Shown here: piece by piece, positions 40,801 to 55,800 of the stretch
Numbering within the stretch: the stretch's first letter is position 1
Layout: the number at the start of each line of letters is the position of its first letter
Origin: Acanthopleura granulata
Taxonomy: Eukaryota > Mollusca > Polyplacophora > Chitonida > Chitonidae
DNA length: 64,000 bases
Assembly (NCBI GenBank): GCA_016165875.1
Contig: JABBOT010000029.1
Coordinates: 992,001 to 1,056,000 of the forward strand
Direction: 5' to 3'
The notes under the pieces: generated by a model
Told to the model about the DNA's origin: nothing
Databases searched by the model: none
Seen by the model: the letters and a program-made list of their open reading frames with translations, nothing else
Made by a program: the position numbers and the translations under genes

Positions 40801-43800
40801 AAGTTGGTCTTCTTGTGTAAGATATAGAATCAACTCGTCCACGAAATATACTCATACCGCACACACATTGGAGTCTTTCTTATTGGTATGATCATTAGCA
40901 GGTGTTGTGTAAAACTTGATTCACACCAAGTAAAACGAACCATAACAATTCTGTCATCTTGATGTGGCACATTAGATAGATTTACCTCCCTCCAGGTCCA
41001 ATATAGCAGAATTCTGAGAAGGCCATGTGCATCGTGACACATGTACACAAATGCTTTTTTAGGCCTTGAGTAAAACATTGGGTCTACCATAAGCAACCTA
41101 TCAAGCAAAGCAGGCCTATAACTGAGACAACCCTTTGTTTCAAGTGACCTTAGCTCACCTCAGATCAGGTGGATTTTAACGAGTTAATCCACAGCTACAG
41201 GTCTGAGCAATATCTCTGGTCAAATGCCTAAAATTGTACATCCTGCTAAAAGTTCTCTAAGTTAATATTTTGGTACATAGGGTAACCAGAGTCGATGGTG
41301 TTAACATCTGGATGTCGCATACATACATATATGGGTACATACAGATCCTCACTGGCGTTTTCTATAAAAGTTGACCAAAGAATAAATTCTACAATTGGAC
41401 AATATGACGTGTACCACACAAACAAGATTGACTTGTTTTAGTCTGTTATGCTTTTGTTATGTGCATCAAGCTTTACTAAATACCTGCTATTGATCATACC
41501 ACCGTGGAGGGATCAAGTTGATTTGATCAACTTTTTTGGATGATTTTGTCTTGGGATGATTCTGCTCTTGGATGTATTGGCATGACTCACATTTACTCTA
41601 AACAGCTCACCACATTTAAGGCAAAAGCAACTGATCATGCAACAACATTATCGTTTTTCCCAGTGTATTTAAATGTGGCGGTAACATTACATGCCACAAG
41701 CTAAATTTAGAGCTCAGACAACCTTATAAGTAGTTAAGCTGACCTCATGGGTAGACCTTGCCATTACAGCTAACATGAACCTATATGAAGAACAGGTCCT
41801 AGTAAAGCCAGACTACCCTAATTCTTCTAATTATTGGGACATTTGATTTGCCCTTTTCAACTATTATACACATAATTATTGAAGGAAGACACAATTTCTC
41901 TTTTTGCACATGGTCAGTCCATCTAATGAATAATATATCCAAATCTTTACTTTCTGAAAACACTGGGAGAGAAATGGAAATTTTGAAATTAGAAGAATTA
42001 GGGTAGTCAGCCACAGGTTTGCCAAATTGCATTCATATCAATAATGCACCTTTGTATATGAAAGTTTTATGAGTAATTATATATATATGTGTAACATAAA
42101 ACAGTTGGATGTGAACAAGCAACACCTTTAACCTAGTGATGTCCTCCTGAAGTTTAGTAATGTTAGTAAGAGCTGTGTCCCTCAGAGCCTGGGGAGGAAA
42201 GAAAAAGAAAAAGTACATGTACACAACATAGCAGCAACACAGAGAAACCGAAAGTAAATATACATGTACATGTGAACAATAGGACAGCAAAGAGAAATTG
42301 AAAAATAGACTTGTATACAATAGGACAGCTGAAAAGAGACACTGAAAGTACTAGCAAATGAGCACAATTCAACACTGCCAAAAACACTGAGAAGAGACAA
42401 GAATAGCTGTAAATCTCCCAACCAAAAAAGACAGTAACACATGTCTGAACTTTCCTAATAAAGCCACACTAATGCATGATGAGCAAATCAGCTGCCAGAA
42501 AACTTACAGATGAGGACAAATCTAATCTTCTGAGAAAATATTACAATACTCAAAGGAGCCTCTACAAGTTCCAGGCAAAAAGAGTGTAATAGGTCAGTTT
42601 TGATTACAACATCAACACACCCACAAACACACATAAATACAAAAAAACAATGCACATAGCGCAAAAGATCTATAGTTGACATACTGATCCTACTCCTCCT
42701 TCAAATAAGGTACATGCATGTGTAGATACCGTCTAAAGACTCTGTAACAATGGTATAGCAAACTCTTACTCAGCCATTGACATGCCATGGTTTCTACTGG
42801 CCTCAGCCAGCAGGATCTGCGCCTACAATTCATAGTACTGGCAGATGGATGCAGTGACTTTGGATGTCGAGATCTAAATTCGCCTCCCAGAGTCACAATT
42901 CTTCAGTCTTTACCCAAACTGTACATGTATGAAGTTACAAGGAATGCACAACTTGTGCTTGATGGAAATGTTAATGTTACAGAGTGTGCATAATTTGTTC
43001 ATGTATGTAATTACAGAGTGTGCAAAACTTTTGTTTGTATGTAGTTACACAGCATGCACATTTTGAACATATGTAGTTACAGAGTGTGCACAACTTTTGC
43101 TTGTATGTAGTTACAGACAGCTCATAATTCATGCATGTATGTACAGACAGCGTACAACAGTTGCTTGTATGTAGTTATACAGTATGCACAACTTGATTCT
43201 AACGTATGCAGTTACAGGCTGCGCACAACTTTTGCTTGTATGTAGCTACACACAGAACACAACAAATCACGACACTGCACTCTGCAGCATGCAATAATTG
43301 TATAAGGTGACCATGTAAATGTATTTCAGAGTTGCCGACTGATTCGTTTTTTTTTCTTTGCACTGTTCTCCAGTATGCTTGACTTTCACATTGTAAAACT
43401 GCTGGCAGGTTCTAGATGAACATGTATATCTAGACATGCATACACGCATGTATCCTTATAAAAGTAGCTGGCAGCTGATGTGGCTGCAGGTATACACATA
43501 CATATACATGTAGTTTGTATTTTATTCCACCTTTAGGTACCTGCCCTACACTGGCATGAAATGGACATGTTGTGACAATCAAATACGATGGAATTTCATC
43601 AGAGGCCATGATACAAATTCAATAGCAAAATACTGTCAAACAATGAACACTCCCCTTGGATGAGATTCCTGTTGAAGAGGAGGCAAACAAGCTCACAAGA
43701 CTTGAAATATGTACATGAAATTATGGTGAAGAAAAGATATACATACATGCAAATGTTAAAAACAATACCCATTGGTCAACAGTCAAGAAATGAAACAAAA

Positions 43801-46800
43801 ATTTACCTGCCCAACGAAACATTACCTGTATATTTTTGTTTTCTGCTTGGCACTCCTGCAGGCTGTTTCGTAATTTGTCCAAGTCTTTGACCTGATTGGC
43901 TACTGTGTCTTGAAAAATAAAAGCAAAAATACAAATGTTTTCCCAATGAATTCGACACTGGACAGTCGTTTACTGATGTTCTATAAAACACACAGTGCAA
44001 GCAGGGTTTTCTCAATGAATCTGACACTTGCACAGTTGTTGTACTAATGTTCTACACAGCATTCACTTTTAACTGACACAGTACAAGAATTGTTTTCTCC
44101 ATGGATATGACATTGCACAGCTCTATTACTGATGTTCTACACAGAGCTCATTGCTCATTCACACACTTTAATCAGAGTTTTCTCAATGCATCTGACTTTG
44201 CACATTCATTTAACAAATGTTCTACAAGACAGTACTGTTACTTCCTGGATAGAGAAAGTTTTGGAGTGAACTGTTGGCTTTTGGCAAATACTTAACAAGC
44301 CTTCTCACATGATTTATGTATAGATGTCATTCTGGTGGGAAGCCAGAGAAATCAAGTACAATTCATGTAGAGGCCAACTTTGGTAATGAGGATGTTTAGC
44401 CATTTTTGATGTAAAAATATTGTTGTAAAAATAGCCATTCCAGGAGCTATTGAAAGAGACTGTACCAGAGAATTTCTATATCATGACTTCTACATGCCTT
44501 GAATTAATTTTACACGTCAGTAAATGAAGACAAATTGAACTGGAAAAGCATATTTTCCCTAACTTTTCTGCGATATTCATAAGCTCATAAATATTCAGTT
44601 ATAGGGTGGTCGGTTGTCCAAACTGTCACTCAAGACCATGCATATGACGTCAACCGAATGACGCAACCATTGATTACATTTGCTCAATTTCCTATGACAT
44701 CATGACGTCAGAATTGTTTTCACTGAGGATGGGACAAAATGTGCGAAGCAGCATTCTACATCCATATATGGTAATGCACATTATTTACTTTCTTGCATAC
44801 ATTAACTTTCATAGTTCAGGTCGAAATAGAACAACTCAACAGAGATCTGGACTGCCGCATGAACATGTAGCTGAGTTGATATGGACAATAGTATACCTCT
44901 TAAAGATGACAGTTCTAAATCCTTTTCTGTTTTCATCAGTTGATACTCTCTGTTATCCTCGGCCTTTAAGTTTTCCAAATCTGCTTTCAATTTATCATTC
45001 TCCTGTTGTAATTTCTCATAATCTAACTTTAGATCTTCATGTTGAGACTGAAAAAAAGTACATGTCAGATATTGAAATTTAAAATATCAACATTTGTAAC
45101 AATTTGTTAAAAAAAGTGCAATGTTCAGAATGAATAAATAAATGATTTTAGAACAACATCAGCAATATTTCAGTAGTATTTAAACTGATCCACAGGGACA
45201 GCTAGTGTTTCAAAAAATAAAGGAATGGGCTACAAATTAAAGGACAGACTACACTGCAGGGCAGAATTCAGGGCAGACAATCTTTTTCTCTGGAAGAAAA
45301 TTTGAATTTGGCTGGCTCACTTAACTGTATACTACATAGGTCTCGCTGTGTTATTAAGATCTGACTATTTAGTAACCTGAAATTCTGCCAACTTATTGCT
45401 TTACCAAATTTTAAAATATAAATTTCACCATGTGATACTGTAAAAGTGTGAACAGAATCTGTTTTTTACTACTTGACAAAAGAAATTTTACTAAAGTTGT
45501 TGATACAGCTGTACCTACATGTATTTTGTGCATGCATGTCGACGTAAGCATAGTGTTAACTAAGTCCTCTCTGTAATTTCTGTCACTGGTGATGAAAACC
45601 ACAGAAGAGGAAACTATCTTGAAATGAAGCTTTATGATGATCTCACTTCATCGGTTCAGAAATCTCCCAGTATCACGGCTCATAATTAACACTGGCCAAG
45701 AGATCATTCAGTTCATATTCTTGTCAAACATGTTCCAATTCATTTACCTTCAACATTTTTTTGTCTTTTCCAAAGGCTGTTAATCTTTTTCCCATTTCAT
45801 CCTGAAACAGAAAGAGAATGATAGTAAAAGTATATGGAGAACTAAGAAAAGTGATGACACGTGAGGACAACTACTGACAGGATTGCACTGAAAGCCGTGA
45901 TATCTACATGTATGAGTAGAATTCACACACTTACAAGTGGATTTTAATTTTTAGTATTTATTCAACAACTAGCAAGTGAGAATTTACAGTTACTAGTGGC
46001 ACCTTCGTACATGTCAAAAAACTAATTTGGGGGCACAACTCTCTTTGGTAAACCATCACACTTTAGTAAACCATCACACTTTAGTTCAACTTACCTGCCA
46101 CTTATAAAACAGCTGGAATACATGTAGTTTGGGCAACCAAATCAGGGAGGCCAAACTTTGTCCAGAACTAAAACAGCTCTACAAACATGTATGACCCTGT
46201 CTACCTTCTGTTGATTTTTTTCATTATATGGTTGTTATGATTGTGGACAGTGGAATGGTATTTGACTGGAGGTGAAATAACAGTGTACAGACTGGTTGTG
46301 GAATGGTAGTGGACTGGGACTGATATAACAGTTGCGTGGTTGTGAAATGGCACTGGAAACGTGGAGGACTGGAGGTGGTATTGCACTGGAATGACAGTTT
46401 ACTGGTAGTGGAATGAAAGTGGGATGGTACTGGGTGGTTGAGGATTGGTAGTGGATTGACAGCGTCCTGGCAGTGGAATGAAAGTGGGATAACACAAGGT
46501 GGTAGAGGACTCACAGCAGAATGGTAGCTTATTGGTAGTTGACCAGAAGAGAACTGACAGTGGAATGGCGGTGAACTGATAGGAGAATGGTAGGGGGTCG
46601 GCAGTGGAATAGTACAGAAGTGGTAGTGTGGTGGTAATAGATGGGTAATGGTGTTGTAACAGAGTGCTAGAAGACACAAACTGGCCTGGGAACAGATTGG
46701 CAGTAGAGTGGTTCACAACTCGCAGTGGAATGTTAGTGGGGGGGGGGGGGAGGAATAGTGGAGTGGTAGAGGACACCCAGTGGAGTGACAGAAGACACCC

Positions 46801-49800
46801 AGTGGAGTGACAGAAGACACCCAGTGGAATGGTAGTGGAGTGGCAGAAGTCACTCAGTGGAATGTTAGTGGAGAGGCAGAAGACCCCAGTGGAATGGTAG
46901 TGGAGTAGCAGAGGACACCCAGTGGAGTGACAGAAGACACCCAGTGGAGTGACAGAAGACACCCAGTGGAATGGTAGTGGAGTGGCAGAAGTCACTCAGT
47001 GGAATGTTAGTGGAGTGGCAGAAGACACCCAGTGGAATGGTAGTGGAGTGGCAGAGGACACCCAGTGGAGTGACAGAAGACACCCAGTGGAATGGTAGTG
47101 GAGTGGCAGAAGACACCCAGTGGAATGGTAGTGGAGTGGCAGAGGACACCCAGTGGAATGGTAGTGGAGTTACAGAAGACACCCAGTGGAATGGTAGTGG
47201 AGTGGTACCAATTGGAAACACCAGAGATACATGTAATTCTCACCTTCTCTGCTTCAGATTTCTTTTCAAATTCTTCTTTAGCTGCTGTCAAATCTGGAAA
47301 AGGACAAAACAAATACTGAACTTCATGATACATACTTGTACATAGGATCCCTGTGAGGGATTTAAAAAGTTCATGGTTAATAACGACATACAGGATCATG
47401 GAGAATGCCAACTTTTATCGAGGGAAGGGATTGGCAAAAGCAGGCCTCCATAACATTCTCACTCTGTTCAGGAATGATGACTTAGCTTGTGCAGAACTAC
47501 CCTCATGAGGAGAGCCTGCATTAATTCTGATACTGCCAGCAAATCAGTAACAAATTCATCAGTGTGAGGTCTGCATATCCAACCTGCCTTCAACAGGCAA
47601 CAGAAATGCTGCCGGCTAAAGATAAACTTACCTGTACATATACTCATGTACAGATCAAGTCATGTCATACTCTCAAACTTCTACAATGTGCATGTTTACA
47701 AATAAATACATGTACACCTGTGTCTACACTGTGCACCTATGTTTACAAATTCACCCCCACACACACATAAAATGCAAACCTACAATTACACATACATGAA
47801 TAAGTTTATACACACACCACACACACACATACATGTACATTTAGGGTAAATGTCACCACTGGAACAAATGAACCCATTAGTAACAAACATGGTTACTATG
47901 CTGTGGTACATCACAATACTGAATAATTAACATTACCGATATACTACACTATGGCTATCACAACAACAATGTATAATTAACCTGACCTATATACTACACT
48001 GTGGTTATCACAACAACACTGTCAAATTAACTTGACCTATATAATACACTATGGTTATCACAACAACACTGTATAATTTATATGGTCTACATACTACACC
48101 ATGGTCATCACAACAACACTGAATAATTAACATGACCTATACACTACACTATGATGATCACAACAACACTGTATAATTAACACGACCTACATGTATATAA
48201 TACACTGTGCTTATCACAACAACACTGTATAATTATTAACATCAATTATTACGACATTATGGTCATCACAGTACCAATGAATAATTAACATGACCAATGC
48301 ACTACACTAGCTATCACAAGGTCATGGTATAACATGCATTCTGGAAGTGCTGCAAAAGCAATACACAAGTTCCATACTGGTTAGAGCTGGTTAACAACAG
48401 AACAAACACTACCATAAATTTCTTGATAAATGGATAAAAGCTCAAATTATGCCCAGTGATCATTTAAAGCCAGAGTCTCTGATGAAACAGTAGCTTTACC
48501 GGTTGGGACAAAATTATTGGAGTCCATTACAAACTTATGTATATATAAGAGAAATTAGACAATTAAAATTGAAAATCAACACTACAAAATATGTATCTTG
48601 ATTCTCTTGTACCAAGTTTTGTTGAAAGTGGATAAAAACTATAAAAGTAACAAGTCACATTTTGAAAGAAATGTTAACATATGCTGGATGAACAGACAGA
48701 CTGACAACCGATCACTGGAATGGAAAATGGGTCCTACAATTTATGTATCTTAATGTAGCCTACACTTAAACAAAAATTCGCTAAAATCAGTCAACAACTG
48801 TAGGAGGAGTAGCGTTTTGAAAAAACATGTATGCTAACATAAACGGGATAAACAGACACATAGGCGGACGGAAAACCGATCACAGGAATGGAAAATCAAT
48901 ATTACAAATTATGTATCTTGATGTAGTCTACACTTCAACAAAGTTTCATTGAAATTGGACAAAAACTGTAGGAGGAGTATCATACTGAAAATGTTACTAC
49001 ATTTTGTATAAACAGACAGACAGACAAACAACTGATCATCGAAATGGAAAATCAATACTATGAATTATGTATCTTGATGTCGTCTACACTCGACCCGACA
49101 TTTGTAGAAGTCGCACAAGAACTGTAGGAGGGGTAGCATTTTGAAGGAAAGTTGACAGACAGACGAACAGATGGTGGACAACATGCCAATATATAACCTC
49201 TTCTGGTATTCGACCAGTACAGGCAAAAAACAAAGAACTGAAAATTCTGATTCATGATGGGACTGAGAAACAATCAGTGTGACACCTTTACTCTCCTAAT
49301 GTTCCTGTAAGGGCACTACATATATATATGTGTGTGTGTGTGTGTGGTTAGGGGACACATGTATATACACTACACAGTTGATCACCACAAAGGGCTAAAA
49401 CTGTGTTCTAGGACAAAGTAAGTAGTTCACAAATATGTCTCAGACATTTCCTATACAAATACTTTCAGGGTTTGAACGTACAAGTACACACATGCAAACT
49501 CCATACATTGGTATATAATGTTTAATTGCTACATTTTGGGCATCATGCATCTGTCTTACCACAACAAGCAATACTGATATGTTTTGATTTTAACAAAGTT
49601 AACTTCACATGTACAGTACACATCTTCTTCACTATCATTTTGTACAGAGATGACATTGGCTAATGAAGTCTTAAGTATTTCAACCAAACTGAACAGAATA
49701 TTTACATGCAAGGTCTATTCTCATTCTTCTGTAGCCCTAAAGCAGCAATGCTCTGAGAGGGTAAAATTACCATCCAAAAATCTCAAAAACCCTTCTGCTA

Positions 49801-52800
49801 TGTTTGTCCAAGCAAAGCAGTATGGTTGCAACTTTGTTACACTGGACACTCAGAAAAGGTTATTTCACAAAACTTTAGTGTAATGTAATTAGCTGTCTGT
49901 GCCAGTGTTGTCATCACACATATCTGTCTGTCTCTCAGTGACTTCCTCAAACATATTTCCCTCTCCATTACTTTATCACACATATCTGTCTGTCTCTCAG
50001 TGACTTCATCATATGTATTAATCTGTCTCTCAGTGACTTCACAAAATTTGTCTGCCTCTCCGTAACTTCCTCACATGTACTTGGATGTCTCTCAGTGACT
50101 TCATCATATGTATTAATCTGTCTCTCAGTGACTTCACAAAATTTGTCTGCCTCTCCGTAACTTCCTCACATGTACTTGGATGTCTCAGTGACTTCATCAT
50201 ATGTATTAATCTGTCTCTCAGTGACTTCACAAAATTTGTCTGCCTCTCTCTAACTTCCTCACATGTATTTGGATGTCTCTCAGTGACTCCATCATATGTA
50301 TTTGTATGTCATTGATTTCATTGCATGCATTTCTCTGTCTGTCAGTCACTTCACTGATTTGGATGAAATTTGGTGCCCAGCAGCAATCCTTCAGATTCTG
50401 GTGGAGAGTGAGATGTGAATAGGGAATTTTTTTAAACATTTTCTTTCTCACAATGCTTAACAGAGTATTATCCCTAACTGCCTGTATAGCTGTCTATGTC
50501 CTATTAAGAAAACAGATCCTCAACACATATTTTGTTGCACAGTGGGCATCAGTACATGTATACATCTATTTATTTTTTATTTGATCGGTGTTTTACGCCG
50601 TACTCAAGATTATTTCACTTATACGATGACGGCCAGCATTATGGTGGGAGGAAACCGGGCAGAGCGTGGGCAAAACCCACAACCATCCACAGGTTGCTGT
50701 CAGACCTTTCCCACGTATGGCCGGATAGGGAGTCAGCATGAGTTGGACTTGAACTCACAGTGACCGCATTGGTGGGAGGCTTCGGGTCATTGAGCTGCGA
50801 TAACACACTAACTGAGGTCCCCCCATGTATATATGTACTTCTAACATACTGGGAGCAGTCACTTCAATTTCTATAACACAGTGCGTTTCTGATATGTGAC
50901 GCTCTTTTATTCATATACATGTTTTGACAGAATTGATTTTGGAGACATGTTAAAAAGAACTTCAGATATCTGGAAAAGATTTTGAGATATCTGACATACA
51001 CTTCATACCACATACATGTATCAACAAATGTTGGGCACAGGCCAACATGTAGATGAAATTGATATATATGAAATGGGAACATGTTTTGGACATATATCTA
51101 AAATGGCTAACATATCTTTAATAACTCATTAGTATGCCTTAACAGCTTGTCGTGATGTCTTTATCATGGCAACATCTGTCTCTGCACTAACCGATCTCCC
51201 ATGTCGTGAATGCTTCATGGGTGTGGTCAACTTGGTCAGCTTATATTGATCACAGCCTTTTCACATCAGCTGGTCTATATATTTGTTACCGTCTGAAGCA
51301 CATGTATGTTTCTTTTTGTTTTTTTTTTGCTTTTTCCCCAAACAAAGACCTGTATGCATGATCTTAGTAATGTACATGCGTGTATGAGGCAGAAATGAAC
51401 AAAATCAAGTTAAATATGTATAGCCAGGGTCACTTAAAGGAAAATATCACCAACAGATCTTGCATATTACATGTATTAAAAAGACAGTACTTTATTAGCT
51501 GACTGTTCAAAACAGGATTATGATATACAGAGCAGTATAGGACAAAGATGGCATAACAGCATAAGAGTCATAAGTATCGTATATACGTGTATATGTATTC
51601 AGGACCTGAGATGTTTTATTTCTGGCCCCCAATTTTTGATCTCCCAGGTGTAATCTGACAGTTTTCTGCTTTGAGTCTGTGGGCCCAGACGATTTCAGTT
51701 TGTCTAAATACAGGTATTGGGCAATACAATACAGGCCAACAGACTGGTAAAGTCTCCTCCAGTCTCACACAGGAATTTGCTGAAGAGAATGCTAACACTA
51801 TCTAAAGTACACATCTTTGTACACCCAGTGTTAAGCCTGCAAGCTTAAAACAAAGAAAAGAAATCCATAGTTCCACAGGGCATTACTTCACTATGAATCA
51901 TAACAGACATGTATAAAAGAAGTGACTGATAAAGAAAACAGATACATGATGGCAACAGATGTGGATCATGAACAGATACATGCCGATAACAGATGTGGAT
52001 CATGAACAGATACATGATGGCAACAGAAGTGGATCATGAACAGATACATGCCGACAACAGATGTGGATCATGAACAGATACAAGATGACAATGGGTGTGG
52101 ATCATGAACAGATACATGCAGACAATAGCTGAGGCCGTATCAGTACCACAGATACAAGCAGGTGAAACAACAACATGAATCTTAATATATCTGTACTACA
52201 ACATATACATCACATTCAGAAGAGATACAAGCTTGCATACCTGAACACAAATAGATGTAACACATCCAAGGCCAAATACCAACATACAACACAAATACCT
52301 GTCAAATATCCAAGGCCAAATACCAAAACACATCTGAGGATGGGAAACAAATACAAACAAACATATGTATGTCAAGACAACTCCAGGGCATGTAATCTGG
52401 ATTATCTGCATCCCTCCATGACTTGGCCTTAAGACAGTTACAGGGTTTCAAGAGTTTTACATGTACCAGTGCTGACACTAGGCCAAATACCCTGGACACA
52501 CATTTTCAGGGTGGCACAGCTGTTACTAAACTGAATTAAATCTGCCTGTATGAACAGACAATTTCCCGAACAGGCTTAAAACCAGCCTGGTCCCCAAGGT
52601 CTTGTGGTGCACTACTTTTCGCATTGAGTTTTTATACCCCTTCAGATTTGACGTGGATTAAATTCTAGCCTGTAAACTGGGTAAATGTTTCCTTGTAGCA
52701 GGATAGTTTTACACCAGCCGTTCATCTGTCCTAGCAGCGTTCAGTGTAGTGGCGTGACTGTTAAAGATCACACAACTACCTGTACCTGTACATGTATAAT

Positions 52801-55800
52801 ACTATCCATGTACAGGTATGCAATGATGAACATGTAGGGATGACAGAGGACGTGGCTATTATCTGTTTTACATGTATCACACATGTCACATATATGATAG
52901 CGTAATCAACTTGCACTTCCTGCAGGAATCTATGCACATGTACAGGAGGTCTGGGACAGGCTAACAGCCTTCCCACACCCGATGACATGTGATGTATGTA
53001 GTCACTACATATATAGTAAGACATGGCAACAGGTGGCACAGCATGAAACAGAGCTGACTATGTCCACAAGATAATGTCAATGACACATGCGAGTACTGAA
53101 AAATACATGTACCTCGGACAAATCCTCCATCGTTAATTAACTGACATGTAAACTCTTGCAAGTATACATAGCTTCTGAAGCGACGTAAGGAGTAGACGCA
53201 TAAACACATGCAAAGAATAAATACCTCCCAAAACAGCCAAAGGGGATGACACATGCTCATGCCAGGATAAACTGTTTCTGAAGCAACACAAACTCATACA
53301 AGGATAAACTGTTTCTGAAGCAACACAAACTCATACAAGGATAAACTGTTTCTGAGGCAACACAAAGTCATACAAGGACAAACTATTTCTGAAGCAACAC
53401 AAACTCTTACGAGGTTTGTGAGGCAACCACAAAATTGTGACTCATTTGTAGACAAAACCCCACATACATATGTACATGTACATGCATGTATTGAAAGCAT
53501 TGGACATGTAAATACACACATGAAGTGACCAGTTCAGGATAACAACCAAGAAGTATGACGTTTGATTTTGACCCACACTGATGTCTCTTCACTGTTGCCT
53601 TGCACTATGATGGAGGTCTCACTGGTGATAAAGTTATACAGTTGATACAAAGTTGCCTTGATAATGGAAGAATAAGCAAGACTGGCTATTGTTGCCATCT
53701 TTTGCCATGCAACATAAGGCACTATACATGTATCAGAGCTTATGCTGAAAGGGTCAATTAACTTAAGACCTCACATGCAAGTATTTACAATGTTCAATGT
53801 TCCACATGGGTTTGTGCACATACACATATTAGCAGTTGCCCCACTTAAGAGTCACACACAGAAGCAGGCATGCAGGCTCATGCATCTGTTGGTGACTACA
53901 TTAAGCTTCAACTAGGTTCATGCACACATGTAAATATGAGCCAAAGCTCTATGCACAATGGCCCATGCACAAGGAAGGAATTAAGCCAAAGCCCCACTTT
54001 CATGTATTCTGAGGCACACATGCATATCAGCTAACATCCCACATACATGTAAGCTCAGGAATGCACACATAAGTATAAGCCAAAGCCCCACTTACCATCA
54101 ATTTTCTTTTTATGTTCAAGTTTTTCCTGAAGCAGTGACTTCTCAAGCCTGGACTTGTGATCAAACATAACTGGAAAACATGAAGCCATTCGGTGCTGAG
54201 TTATGACCCCACAGCAACGGTCGTGGCCTCCAGTGTGAAGTGTCATTGTGATACCCAAAACATCACGTCACTGTGATTTCCCCGTCCAAAACATTATCTC
54301 ACTGTGATATCCCAGCCCAACACATCATATCACTCTGATACCCCCGCCCAAAACATCACATCACTCTGATACCCAGCCTAAAACATCACGCTGCTGTGAT
54401 TCCCCTGCCCAAAACATTATCTCACCATGATATACCCGCCCAACACATCACATCACTCTGATACCCCTTCCCAAAACATCACGTCACTCTGATACCCAGC
54501 CTAAAACATCACGTCGCTGTGATACCCCAGCCCAAAACATCGCACCACTGTGATACCCCAGCCCAAAACATCACATCACTCTGATACCCCATCACAAAAC
54601 ATCATGTCACTGTAATACCCCAGCCCAAAACATCATGTCACTGTGACAGCCCAGCCCAAAAATTACATACTGTGACACCCAGCCCAAAACATTATGTCAG
54701 TGTGATATGCAGGCCCAAAACATCATTTCATTGTCATGAGTGTGATTGTCAAGCCCAAAATATCTTGCCAATGTGTGACGTCCCAGCCAACGAGCATCGC
54801 AAAGTGTTACAGAAAATAAAAGTGTGACATTTTTAATTGTTTACTAAAGCCACAGATGAAGATAAAGATGAAGAGTTCTTCAAATGTAAGGCCCCTTAAA
54901 TGTAACTTATCAAAAGGTGGTTATGTGTAAATGTATGACACAAATCTCCTGGCCTGTTGCTTGTCACCAGGTATAGTGCATGTGTGGCATGACTTTTTGG
55001 GGATAACAGATCATAAAATCTGAGGGGTGTGATCATTATTACTCCTCGCAACTCTTTTTCAAACAGGCTAAACAATTTAGATGTTTGCACTGGGAAACTG
55101 GGCTGGATTAGCTTGTAAGGGCAAAATGATATATGATGCATCACTTCTGAATATGCAAGAACCCTGTCCTACATTTAGATGTTCAGTGATGTTTGCACAA
55201 ATACATGGGTTGAATCCAGCAGTAAATTGGAAAAAAAAATGCTCTTAACATGATCTTAAATAACTTCCTCAGTAAAGTAATAAGTTAACCTTCAAATCCA
55301 CTAAATTACAACATCCTCCATACATGTCAAAATCAATATTCAATATTTGAAGTCAAATTTTGTTGAACCTATATTGATAAATCATGTATAAGTTTAATCT
55401 CTATGGCCTAAAAATAGGCTCCATAGTCATTTTGAAAAAGTCACAAATGGCTTCATGCAATCAGTCCCAGGTAGACCAAGTTCTTGGATCTTTTCTTAAA
55501 AGTTTTGGGAAATGTACATGTACATCTCACATTTCAAAATGTCATACAGTGTATCTTAAAATGGGGGACAAACGTTCTGTCAACAGTTGCTGTCCATGAA
55601 GTCAAAGAAATACATGGGCCATATACCTGTAAATCTATCCAAAAATGTTTTATCCCTCAACATGAGAGACATGAGGGCTGTATCAAATATGTACCACTGG
55701 AAAACACATTAATGGTATCACCCAAAATTCTTAATTTCCAACAGAGAAGTTCCTTTAGATGAAACAGGAAAACTCAAAAGATATTTAGGACTAAAATGTA

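Noticed and set aside
46224..47411. Long minus-strand Ser/Thr/Pro/His-rich frames (HSTTIPLGVFC repeats), up to 198 codons
   Set aside because: Products of the 33/22-bp minisatellite within an intron; unit lengths that keep or shift frame explain several overlapping frames.
49905..50325. CRISPR-like array of regularly spaced repeats
   Set aside because: Spacers between repeats are themselves repeated, and the setting is an animal intron; it is an ordinary tandem array.
50744..50763. tRNA gene from box B-like sequence
   Set aside because: Boxes A and B lie within a SINE head without a foldable cloverleaf, and the shared SINE body and tail follow.
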